A stretch of DNA of 64,000 bases, from the NCBI GenBank assembly GCA_013146195.2, contig CM028378.1, forward strand, positions 12,445,828 through 12,509,827, given 5' to 3'. This DNA is from Codonopsis lanceolata. Its lineage: Eukaryota; Streptophyta; Magnoliopsida; Asterales; Campanulaceae. Shown here in pieces: positions 21,801-29,740 of this stretch; positions within the stretch are counted from its first letter, which is position 1, and each line of letters begins with the position of its first letter. The position numbers and the translations under genes were made by a program. The notes below the pieces were generated by a model. That model worked only from the letters and a program-made list of their open reading frames with translations, searched no databases and was not told the origin of the DNA.

Positions 21801-24800
21801 TGACATTGAAGTTACAAATCCTTCTACAACAAGGATTCAAAATTCAGATTTAGAGGTAACTTCATCGGAAGAAAAGGCAGATGATTTATTGCAAGGAAGA
21901 CACGGACGAAGTTGTGGTGAAGTATGGGCGGATGCAACACCACGAATTTTATTGTGACAAGGTATGTTGCTTCACCATTCAAATAATTGTTCATAGGCAG
22001 ATTTTTGTGATGATTTACATGGCTGGGAATGGAAAACGTGGTGTTACAACATTATGGAACTCTTACAGTTTTAAACCACCGTGGAAATTAGGATGGAAGG
22101 CAAGCAAAGTGGACATAGGGGCTGTGTTCAGAAAACAATTTATTAAATTGGGTGACAAGCGGCTTGGGGCTGTTTGGGTGCAAGAGAGACAATTTATGCA
22201 AACTGTTGAAGACAAAGGTAGCAGCGGGGTTGGAGCAGCTGTAATACGAAAGGAAAGTTACAAACGAGGCTTCAAAAACAAGTTCAAGGTTGCCTACGCA
22301 AGCACGTCAAGGGCAGCAACTTCAATCCAGAATATTTCTGAGGAAAGATTCAAGTTTGGGACAGTTTTAGAAGTGGACAGATGGTTAGGGGCTGCTATGA
22401 GTCGAGGGGAACAACAAGACCAAGATAACAAAAGCAAGGCTGGAAAAAGATGTACGAGCCTATGTAGCACGGATACGGATACGGGGATACGTGATTTTCA
22501 AAAAATATAGGACACGGGTACGGGGGTAATGTGTAAATATTCAAAATATAAGGACTAAATTATAAATATTAAAACTATAAGCACAATAAATACTCACCTT
22601 ACGCTGAAAGGGCTCGAAGGCAATAACAGCACTCAAAAGGACAAATGGAAGACTCGAAGGAAACGGCAGACTCAAAGGAAGAAGAAATCGAAGGGAATGG
22701 AAGGAAGACTAACGCGACAAACTTGACTTCGAAGGTAGAAGGGGCCGGCAGAGGCGCAAGCTGGGTTCGACCTTCACTTCGCTGCAGAGGAGGGTAGCCT
22801 AGGTTTGACCTTCACTTCGGCAGTCATAGGGCTTGGAGCCTTCGAGGCTTCTACTGTTCGAAATCCAAGCAAAGCGGGCTAGGGCTTGGAGCTGGAAAGC
22901 TTCGACCGTTCAAAATCCAAAAAAATAGTATGCCCAAATGTGTCCAGGTAAGAGATACGTATCCCAACCCCCAATTCGCGTACCCGTGTCCGTGTCAGAA
23001 CTTTCGAAAATTCAAATTCGGCCCCGAGACTTATTTTGAGCCGTATCTCACGTATCCAACCCGTATCCGTGTCGGATACGGAATACGGCTGATAACAGCC
23101 GTGTCCGTGCAACGTAGGTACGAGCATCACAGTAATGAAAGGGGATATGTTCTTACAGGCTGCCATGTTAATTAATAGTAAAGAAAGCACACACGGGTTG
23201 TTTTGTCCAACAAAGAAGGCTACCTACAGGGCATTGAGTTTGGTGTTGTTTCGAAGTACATAGCTAAGGGGACTATTTCAATAGGAGGTCTCAAGTTGAG
23301 GAAAAAGATGGAAGGTGGCAGCGAGCTGGAGGTTGTAAACACGCAAGGAGGGCAGAGCCAGAACAAGGAAACGAAGACAAAGTGAAAAATTTGAGGCAAG
23401 AACAACTCCAAGTGTTTTTCCAGTCCGGAATTTTTTTTATGCAAAGTTTGGAGCTGAGTTCAATCGACCTATGTTGTTAAGTGATGAAGAAGTTACAGAT
23501 TGGACAAAATTTCTGAATTATTTTACTTCATTTATTAAACACAAGGTCAAGATGGCAATGGACAAAGTAAGGACTTTAGGTTGTGAGCTAGTTTGGGGGA
23601 ATAAAACAAGTGTGGAGGAGCTGTTCGAGCATGGAGGTTTAACCGTGGTCGAGCATAGGGTGAACCAAGGATTGAGGACAATCCTTTTCAAAAAAGGGGA
23701 GTTTGATGGGTGTGGGGCAGCCAATGTGTTTGGTGAAAAGGACTTGGGTTGGACTAAGGGGACGATCACTCAAAACATGCAAGGTGTTTTCCCCCAACCC
23801 AGCCCCTTCTCCCCCCCCCCTCCCTCCAACCTTATTGTCTCTCCCAGTTTCAAAAAGGCATGCTGAATCTTAAACCAACCTCTAATAGTTGAAACAACAG
23901 GGCAATTTGACAATTAGGGTCCAACTATGATACCAGCTATCTAGAAGGAAAGTAGGTACAATCATTTAATCATTCCTATCAAAATCAAGTAAACCTATGC
24001 CAACTTCAAAACTGAAATCATCTTTTGTCAAAGATGAATAGACAGAAAGAAGAAGATAGCATGCATGACAAAGAAACAAGTTCACTGCAATGAACCAGCA
24101 GTTGCACACAGAAAAATATAATAAAAGCAGTAATAACTTTAAAAATTGATCAAGGCAGCATCTGACATGACAAATATATCCCAATCTTCATGGAATCACG
24201 GGCACCTTGCACAGAACCCTCCCTCATTGTTCCTACAATCACCAATTCGCCACAACCCATATAGATAACAAACAGAGCAGTCTGGATAAAATAAAATAAA
24301 ACAGTATCTGAAACAGAGACATTACGGATTTATCCACTACATTTTCTATAGACGCGAAAATAGATTTGCAAAGGACAACTTGGATTCTTCCATAAAAAGA
24401 TACAGATAAGGTGAAAAGAAATTGTCTCAAGTATCTTGATCTTCATCCCGTCATTCAATCACAATTTCTCAGCGTAATTTATTATTGCTCGATGCTGCTA
24501 AGATTCTGGTTAATTCACACTAGAATTAACACTCACCACCTATGCAACCTACATACTAACTTGTAAAGTCTACCAATAAAGTTTTATATTCAAGCATTTA
24601 AAGTTTTCAACCCCAATTGGACAGCAACAACAATAAGATTTAAATTATTTAGAATAATTCAGAAAGACAAACAGATTAATAATTGTCAAACTACTCTGAA
24701 TGATAAGAAGAACTGTCCTGTTTTAAGCATTTGCTTCCTAAGAAGCCTCCCGAACCTCTAACTAGAATAGGTGGTACATAGGGTTGGCAAAATGGGTGTA

Positions 24801-24985
24801 TCATGGGTTAGCCTATTATCCATGGATAACCCATAACACCCATTTTGCCACCCCTACCGGTACACAACCAATTGAACAACCATAGAATAATAAATGCCTG
24901 ATAAAAATTCCTAAATTCCAGCTCATAGAATAATAAAAACGATAGCCAACAGAATCAAGGGGTAAACCAAATCAACAGAATTACT

Positions 24986-25059
<74 letters not shown>

Positions 25060-25174
25060 CCTGGAGGCCAGCGCGAGAAGAGCGAGAGATAGGCCTTTTC
25101 TTGTCTTTGTCCTTGTTCCCGTTTACGGATGATGACTTGCCCATAATCAGGCCTTTCGCTCCTTTACCCGACAT
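15844..25174 (-). CDS. HTA9: Histone H2A.Z (HTA9-type)
   Basis: H2A.Z replaces H2A in nucleosomes around transcription starts and is deposited by the SWR1 complex. Coding exon 1 is 25174-25061 (38 residues: MSGKGAKGLIMGKSSSVNGN, a lysine-rich tail, SRSSRAGLQ). Coding exon 2 is 16140-15844 (98 residues), starting FPVGRVHRLLKTRVSANGRV and ending HIHKSLINKSSKD. The phase is 0 at the junction and the protein is 136 residues, normal for plant H2A.Z. ASKDLKVKRITPRHLQLAIR and the acidic-patch GDEELDTLIKGTIAGGGVIP identify the variant. The tail GKGAKGLIMGK and GRVHRLLKTR resemble Arabidopsis HTA9 more than HTA8/HTA11. The donor is CAG|GTCTCT inside a microsatellite and the acceptor TTTGCAG|TTT. The 8.9 kb intron holds a tandem retroelement. 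An E2F-like site abuts the start codon. The frame is intact. Confidence 0.92.
17092..17703 (+). mobile_element. LTR of retroelement copy A
   Basis: Ends ...GAATTCACA five bases before the primer-binding site. TTTATAA near 17279-17286, about 420 bp upstream of that end, is a plausible promoter. The left boundary is uncertain because the neighbouring copy is similar on both sides; a TG at 17092 after a purine-rich stretch is one candidate. Confidence 0.45.
17709..17720 (+). other. Primer-binding site, copy A
   Basis: TGGTATCAGAGC is complementary to the 3' end of plant initiator methionine tRNA, the usual primer for plant LTR retrotransposons. Confidence 0.8.
17754..18080 (+). pseudogene. Retropepsin-like segment of copy A, broken
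   Basis: Starts MEDARQRDQIFRTRCLVQER only 34 nt after the primer-binding site. VVVDGDSCANVVATILIEKL corresponds to the IDGGSCTNVAS-type protease active site of Ty3/gypsy proteins, and a LPIDFCHVLFGRSWQYD segment to their LLLGRPWQFD motif. A TAA interrupts it after NPYELFGL, and a foreign insertion replaces its end from about 18081. No gag-like sequence precedes it. Confidence 0.65.
18081..18838. mobile_element. Foreign insertion in copy A replacing part of the protease region
   Basis: Copy B runs continuously from TGACGGATTTGTTAC to GAGGGCGGCCCGGACTTGC; copy A instead carries about 758 bp here and lacks about 90 bp of its own sequence. The insert has GCGCC- and CTCGCCT-rich ends, an acidic GACGAAGAAGAC-type stretch (18275-18330) and a TA microsatellite (18700-18717). 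No clean terminal repeat or duplication was matched. It may be a degraded DNA transposon. Confidence 0.5.
18750..19929 (+). pseudogene. Unknown-function ORF region of copy A
   Basis: First comes an acidic, charged stretch (EGDEEEKLKVVREELK, DPFDIEVTNPSTTRI), then from 19264 an uninterrupted frame of about 220 residues to 19929 with VTTLWNSYGFKPPWKFGWKA, FRKQFIKLGDERLGAVWVQE, VLEVDRWLGAAVSRGK and FFYAKFGAEFNQPML. I recognise none of this as gag, reverse transcriptase, RNase H, integrase or a host family. Compared with copy B it lacks about 177 nt after VVLSNKE. A 44-bp tandem duplication lies at 19174-19261. Confidence 0.6.
19174..19261 (+). repeat. 44-bp tandem duplication in copy A
   Basis: The block containing CAAATAATTGTTCATAGGCA and TTTTGTGATGATTTAC occurs twice head to tail here but once in copy B (about 21970-22015), so it arose after the two copies separated. 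Confidence 0.75.
20557..21172 (+). mobile_element. LTR of retroelement copy B
   Basis: Closely similar to the copy A LTR, with the same TTTATAAGG promoter word (about 20746) and the same terminus ATTCACA before the primer-binding site. Its position between two coding regions is what shows the tandem arrangement. The left end is uncertain as for copy A. Confidence 0.45.
21178..21189 (+). other. Primer-binding site, copy B
   Basis: A second exact TGGTATCAGAGC, five bases after the LTR-like terminus. Confidence 0.8.
21223..21957 (+). pseudogene. Retropepsin-like ORF of copy B with one in-frame stop
   Basis: Same frame as in copy A: MEDTRQRDQIFRTRCLVQER, then CNVVVNGDSCANVVATILIE, VLPIDFRHVFLGRPWQYDGF and VTHDGRENTYVVRKEGKKF, followed by a lysine/glutamate-rich linker. 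A TAG at 21466-21468 interrupts it after SIGKYK, where copy A has a sense codon. The active-site aspartate kept in copy A (VDGDSC) is asparagine here (VNGDSC), so this copy is catalytically doubtful even without the stop. Confidence 0.65.
22014..23762 (+). pseudogene. Unknown-function ORF region of copy B, split by a MITE
   Basis: Matches the copy A frame up to KSKAGKRCTS, where a 658-bp hAT-like MITE interrupts it (22460-23117). After the MITE it resumes ITVMKGDMFLQAAML and, with small frame changes, reads YLQGIEFGVVSKYIAKGTIS, FFYAKFGAEFNRPMLLSDEE, CELVWGNKTSVEELFEHGGL and CGAANVFGEKDLGWTKGT. The combined frame would be several hundred residues. No known domain recognised. Confidence 0.55.
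22460..23117. mobile_element. hAT-like MITE with CTAYGTTGCACGGA-type ends
   Basis: Exact 8-bp duplication GTACGAGC at 22452-22459 and 23118-23125. Termini are CTATGTAGCACGGATACGG on the left and, on the complement, CTACGTTGCACGGACACGG. Inside are repeated CGGATACG/CGTATCC words and no transposase. The 8-bp duplication and short TIRs fit hAT. A relative lies in the WD40 gene (about 32405-33084). Confidence 0.8.
24779..24856. mobile_element. 78-bp hAT-like mini-MITE
   Basis: Nearly a perfect hairpin: TAGGGTTGGCAAAATGGGTG on the left and TAGGGGTGGCAAAATGGGTG on the complement of the right end. Flanking octamers GTGGTACA (24771-24778) and CCGGTACA (24857-24864) match at six of eight positions. 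Confidence 0.6.
24984..25059. repeat. Compound CA/TA/GA microsatellite at the H2A.Z splice donor
   Basis: Runs of CA, then TA (one interruption), then GA, ending at the base after exon 1. On the gene strand the intron opens GT followed by CT repeats, then AT and GT repeats. The donor +3 to +6 positions are therefore part of the repeat. Confidence 0.9.
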
Positions 25175-25182
25175 TTTCCCGC
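25175..25182 (-). promoter_or_regulatory. E2F-like site abutting the H2A.Z start codon
   Basis: TTTCCCGC on the plus strand (GCGGGAAA on the gene strand) exactly matches the plant E2F consensus TTTSSCGC and sits directly before the ATG. E2F sites are common in plant S-phase and histone genes. It would lie in the leader or very near the transcription start. CCAAT words follow upstream (about 25184 and 25195). Functional use is inferred. Confidence 0.45.
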
Positions 25183-25713
25183 CAATTAGATCGATTGGTT
25201 GAAATTAGGGGTTTTCCGCAGAAGAGAATTGGATTATTGGAATGGAAAGGGCCGGTCGGATAATATCAACTGGAGGGAGGGAGGGAGGGAGGAGAGAATT
25301 GATCGAGTTCGATTGGAGCTCTTATTTATACACGACTCGTATGACGGAATTGCACATCACATTGCCATGAAATTACAATGCAAGTACTGCGCATCTCCCC
25401 TCAAAATCTTTTTAACATATCTTGAATACGAAATTCTCCTCCAATGTACTTATTCATTTTTTATTAAAAATATATTTTGGCTTTCAAATAAATTAAAGAT
25501 GGAATAATTATAAGTCGATATCATTTCTTAGAATTGTAGGTCTATCCTAATTTTAAAAAAATCGTAAAAATCCACTTTCATTTATAAAATAAAAAATAAA
25601 AAAAACACTAAAATACCCACGCACCAAACACCCATCTACTACTCTACCCAATCCCCGCTTCCTCAACCTAGAAGAAAGCAAGAGCTGCAACAAAGGTTTC
25701 GGAAGGGGAGTAA
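25183..25713. other. Upstream region of the H2A.Z gene
   Basis: Presumed promoter of the minus-strand H2A.Z gene. A short GGGA repeat occurs at 25273-25293. TATTTATA at 25323-25330 reads TATAAATA on the gene strand, about 150 bp upstream of the ATG, and is a plausible TATA box. No gene recognised. Confidence 0.45.
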
Positions 25714-26508
25714 GAGCATCCATAATGGTTGCACCCTAAAACACCATTTATATAACCCCCTAAACCTTTTTAGAGACCCTTTAAAAAAGTTTCAACTCCA
25801 ATTAGCACCCTCTATATAACCTTTTGAATTGGTGACATCTTAACTAATAAACCTAACTACCAATATATTTCTATTTTTTATTTTTTTATTTTCTTACTGC
25901 AATTGAAATAAAATATTTATACATTTAAATTTTATAGTTTATGAAAATTATATTATATGTTTTGATTATATCAATTATTTTTATTTAAATAAAGTTTTGT
26001 CACACTTTTTAATATTATCAATATACCCATAATTTTAAGTTATAAATAATAAAAAGGGAAATGATACTACAAAAAATACACTAAATTAATTGAAAAGAAA
26101 ATGGAAAAAATGGGAAAGCATACCATCGTCAAATTGATGATGTGAGTTGAGTTGTTTATTTAATTCATCGGCTCTCCACTCTAATACATCAAAATTTTAG
26201 CCAAAAATTGGATGCTCTGATCAAGCCAAAAAAAATTTCAGTTTTTGCCGCCTTCTTTAAATTTTGGAACAAAATTTTTGAAAGAGAACGAATACTAGGA
26301 AGAAGACCAATGGAAAAGGAGATATATGGGGGAGAGAGAAAAAAGAGATGGATGTAGGCCGGCTAAAACTCACCCAATAAGTTGGGAGAGAATTAGCTTT
26401 TTTTAGGGATATGGTGATTGATAGGGTGTCTACTATGGGCTTAAGTGTGGTAAAAAAACCCTAAAAAAGATTTTAGAGTGTTAATAAAGGAAACCACTGT
26501 GGATGCTC
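25714..26508. mobile_element. PIF/Harbinger-like MITE
   Basis: TAA flanks both ends (25711-25713, 26509-26511), and the termini GAGCATCCATAATGG and, on the complement, GAGCATCCACAGTGG are inverted repeats. TAA/TTA duplications and GAGCATCC-type ends are typical of Tourist/Harbinger elements. The 795-bp body is AT-rich and non-coding. Confidence 0.75.
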
Positions 26509-27303
26509 TAAGAACTATTAATGAAAAGGACGAATTAAAGGCCGAAAAGAAGCAAACCAAATCGCAACTTGTCTTGGTTGCAATGGAAGCTCTTTAGCCA
26601 CCTCCAACTTCTTTCTTGGCTCTAATCTTTGTTTCTGACCCAAACATGCATTCTAATGATTTAATAACATTTTGATTTTCTTCTTTAATGACATGACGAC
26701 GTTGTTCATGAACCCAGTACTGTTTTAATGGGATCTTTTTTAATTCAATTTAAGCTTTATGATGCCCAGTTTTTGCATTGTTATGCTCAAATTTAGGACA
26801 AAATTCAATTGTACATTACGATACCTAATTTTTGAATTGCGAGTGATGCCCAAATTTGGACAGACTTCAATTGTGCATTGCGATACCCAATTTTTGAATT
26901 GCGATGCCTAAATTTGGACAAACTTCAATTATGCATTGTAATGCCTAAATTTGGGCAGGGACTTTGTCCGCTCGTTTTTCCTTCATTTATGGTATCTTCG
27001 TCATTTTTCCCACAAAAGTGTTAATTTAAGGGTTTAAAACTAATATATAAGATTTTTTTCGATTATAATTTCATCGCAGGGGACCTGCCGAAAATCACCC
27101 ATTAAAGATCCATTAAAAATATGTAGGTTCTTTCCTGGGCTAGGGCGAGGTGGGCGGCCGCCATGCACCCCCAATTTTGGGTTGGGGGGCATTTCTATAT
27201 GTGTGTGTATTAATGAGGATAATGCTAATTTGAATAAGCCTAATGATGTAACAAATGTTTCAAATACCGAGAAAATAGATATTACTTCTAGACATTTTTT
27301 ATA
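26509..27303. other. Intergenic stretch containing a short degenerate tandem repeat
   Basis: About three degenerate copies of a unit of roughly 65-70 bp lie at 26758-26960 (words ATGCCCAAATTTGGACA, ACTTCAATTGTGCATTGCG, CCAATTTTTGAATTGCGA). Similar words recur near 54690-54750 and 55200-55460, suggesting a shared repeat family. Nothing else was recognised. Confidence 0.5.
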
Positions 27304-27561
27304 CTCCCTCCGTCCTTAAATTATCGTCCTCCTTTTTTTTTTCGTTCGTCCCAAAATAATTGTCCACTTTGAAACTTACCTTTTTAGAACATCACTTTTA
27401 CCACTTTACCCTTACTTTTTCACTCTACTTTAATTATGGGTCACATACACATTGACATTAAAGGAAACTACACATTAAACCAATATAAATAATCAAGTCA
27501 ATTGTTTTTTCTTAAACTGTGCGCCGGGTCAACTAGGACAATTATTTAGGGACGGAGGGAG
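27304..27561. mobile_element. Stowaway MITE, 258-bp family
   Basis: Flanked by TA; ends CTCCCTCCGTCC and GGACGGAGGGAG are perfect inverted repeats. The interior words AATAATTGTCCACTTTGAAA and CGCCGGGTCAACTAGGACAA recur in other copies of the same family in this window. Confidence 0.85.
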
Positions 27562-27642
27562 TATGATTTTTATTCTAGAAATTTGAGTGATGGGGAAATT
27601 AACGATAGAAAATAGTTAGTTTACTCTAAACATGTTGACATG

Positions 27643-28799
27643 GTGTAGAGATGGTCTCCTATAAGACGATATTATGGATCCTTATTCGTAAGACAGATCT
27701 ATCCATGTTAAATGAGACAAAATTCAAAAATCTCAATGCAACCCCTTAGTTTTTGAAAATTACATTGTCACCCCTCATGTTTATATATACAGAGTGTCAC
27801 TTTTTACTATTAACAGTGACACTTTATAGTATAAAATGTGTCACTTTTGACCTTTGAAGTGTCACTTTGCATTTTTAATGAAAATTATAATTTTTCCCTA
27901 AAAAAGTGTTAATTTTTTGGCTTAAATGTCACTTTTAGTCTTAAATGTGTTACTTTCACTTTGAAAAGTGTCTCATTTTTTTATAAATAAAAATAATTAC
28001 GTTTGACCTTAAAGTGTTACTTTATAACATTAAAAGTGTCACTTTTTAGAATTAAATGTGTTACTTTTGACCGTACAAATGTCATTTTGTCTTATAAATA
28101 AAAATCGTCGTTATTGACCTTAAAAGTGTCACTTTTCAGCATTGAAAATGTCACGCTTTAGTATTAAATGTGTCACTTTTGGCAGTTAACGTTAGTTTTA
28201 AGGTGACACTTTTTATTATTAAATGTGTCACTTTTAGTATTAAGAGTGTCACTTTTTAGTATTAAACACTTTTTAGTATTAAGAGTGTTATTTTTTAGTA
28301 TTAAGAGTGTTACTTTGTATTTTAATGAGAATTATAATAAATTTCTTTTTATAGTATCACTTTTAACATTAAAATGTGTCGCTTTTGTGTTTTCAATGTG
28401 TCACGTTTGGCTTTAAATGTGTTATTTAACATTTCGTCAAAGTCCGTTAGGATCCAGTCAAGTATCCCAAGGCAATTGATGCTAACGGATGGCTAACGGA
28501 GCTGACAAATGATTAAACTGTAAGGCGTGGGAAACATAAGAATTTCGGCGACAAACATTGAAAGTGTAGGGGCATCGGAGCAAATAGAGGAACTTCTCAT
28601 TAACGAGCATTAAAACTAAATAGTGTAGCGGAGGTGTGTCCAACCGACGACTTCCTTGGGCTAAACATTTAAGGGATGTCTCTGACAAACTCGATTAACT
28701 TGTTATTGTGATTTTTATTAACATGTTTAGTTATTAATCTGTAAATTCCTAAATTGGACTCCGTCTTACGGATTTAGGATCCGTAAGACCGTCCTACAC
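27643..28799. mobile_element. Fold-back element 1 with 22-bp-type minisatellite
   Basis: The ends pair loosely: GTGTAGAGATGG...AAGACGA on the left, TGTGTAGGACGGTCTTACGG on the complement of the right. From about 27788 to 28440 the interior is a degenerate tandem array of AGTGTCACTTTTTAGTATTAA-type units. The right arm (28440-28800) matches an arm of element 2 at 52075-54095, including CAAGGCAATTGATGCTAAC. No coding capacity and no duplication found. Confidence 0.6.
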
Positions 28800-28805
28800 A
28801 CGTCT

Positions 28806-29740
28806 TTGCCCAAGGTGTATTGTTTTTGTTGCAAGTTGTTTAATTCTTATGGTAACAAAAGTTTGTTAACTAATGATGGATTGAGGGATTGGAAGCTTCT
28901 TAGCAGGAGACTTAGACAACATGAGAATAAGGTCGAGCATATGACAAACATGAACACTTGGTTTGAATTAAGAGTACAATTAAAGAAAAATCCATCAATT
29001 GACCGAGATTTGTAACAAGAAATTAGAAATGAGAAAAGTGCGTCGGAGGAAAGTTTTAATAAGAATTGACAATGTAAGATCATGTAGACGTATCCAAAAT
29101 CATAAAATTCATTATCATTATCTTGGTTCCAAAATTCAAAATGAGTTGATTTCTCTTTTGGTCAATAGTGTTGGAAGTTCAATCTCTACAATGATCAAAG
29201 AGATAAAATATTTTTATATAATTATTGTGTACCCCAGATGTGAGCCATCAAGAACAAATGGCTTAATATATAGTACTCTCTCATTTTTTGAAATAATGTC
29301 CTCTTTGATCTGACACACCGTTTAAGAAAAAGTAATTTGTTGTATTATAGATATTGGTAAAATGTGTGGTTTCCTTTAATACCCTTGAGTATGTGGTTAT
29401 AATTAACGTTGTTAGAAAAAGTAAGGATAAAGTGATAAAAGTGTTTTACTAAAAGGAAAAGTTTTGAAAGATGACAATTATTTAAGAACGGACTAAATAG
29501 AAAAGAAGTACGATAATTTGAAAACGGAAGGAGTACAATGTTTGAATATGTCGAGTAACAAAATAAAAATAATAGAGCACTTTTTAGAATTTTTGAAGGT
29601 TGATACACTTTTTAATAAATTATTAGATGCATTTAAATCTCTTGATGTTAATGTTGATGATGTGAAGGGGTCAAGGTTATGATAATGGTTCTAATATGAA
29701 AGGAAAACACCAAGAAGTTCACATATTTGTGTATCATCAT
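28806..29740 (+). pseudogene. hAT-type transposase (ZMYM1-like / DUF4371) fragment, split by a Stowaway
   Basis: KVYCFCCKLFNSYGNKSLLT starts the TTF-type zinc-finger region, followed by NDGLRDWKLLSRRLRQHENK and EHMTNMNTWFELRVQLKKNP. After stops, LGSKIQNELISLLVNSVG and a frame-shifted CTPDVSHQEQMA follow. A 258-bp Stowaway (29276-29533) interrupts the gene. Downstream come FLKVDTLFNKLLDAFKSLDV and GQGYDNGSNMKGKHQEV, a hallmark of this plant hAT transposase group. Many frameshifts and stops; not functional. Confidence 0.75.
29276..29533. mobile_element. Stowaway MITE inside the hAT transposase remnant
   Basis: TA at 29274-29275 and 29534-29535; ends CTCTCTCATTTTTTG and AAAACGGAAGGAG are degenerate versions of CTCCCTCCGTCC. 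The length is again 258 bp. It separates two parts of one ancestral transposase frame, so it inserted after the hAT copy was in place. Confidence 0.7.

Larger units (their letters stand above)
16661..23761 (+). mobile_element. Two head-to-tail permuted copies of a non-autonomous LTR retroelement
   Basis: The word GGGGCAGCCAATGTGTTTGG recurs at 16671, 20126 and 23714. Between recurrences the same modules appear in the same order: element tail, LTR-like promoter with TATA, primer-binding site TGGTATCAGAGC, retropepsin-like frame, a long frame of unknown function, tail. Without later insertions both units are roughly 2.9 kb. The block starts and ends inside the tail module, not at LTR termini, so it is circularly permuted relative to a normal element. 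No reverse transcriptase, RNase H or integrase motif is present. The retropepsin segment resembles Ty3/gypsy proteins. Confidence 0.7.
16141..25060 (-). other. 8.9 kb intron of the H2A.Z gene
   Basis: From low to high coordinate: about 0.5 kb of unique AT-rich DNA; a permuted two-copy LTR element (16661-23761) with secondary insertions at 18081-18838 and 22460-23117; a C-rich tract (about 23790-23830); about 0.95 kb with nothing recognised (23831-24778); a 78-bp hAT-like MITE (24779-24856); and a compound microsatellite ending at the splice donor. Confidence 0.75.

Noticed and set aside
23790..23866. C-rich stretch after the retroelement suggesting a regulatory or quadruplex site
   Set aside because: The run of C is short and lies at an insertion junction; no partner G-runs with regular spacing on the complement beyond the simple repeat.
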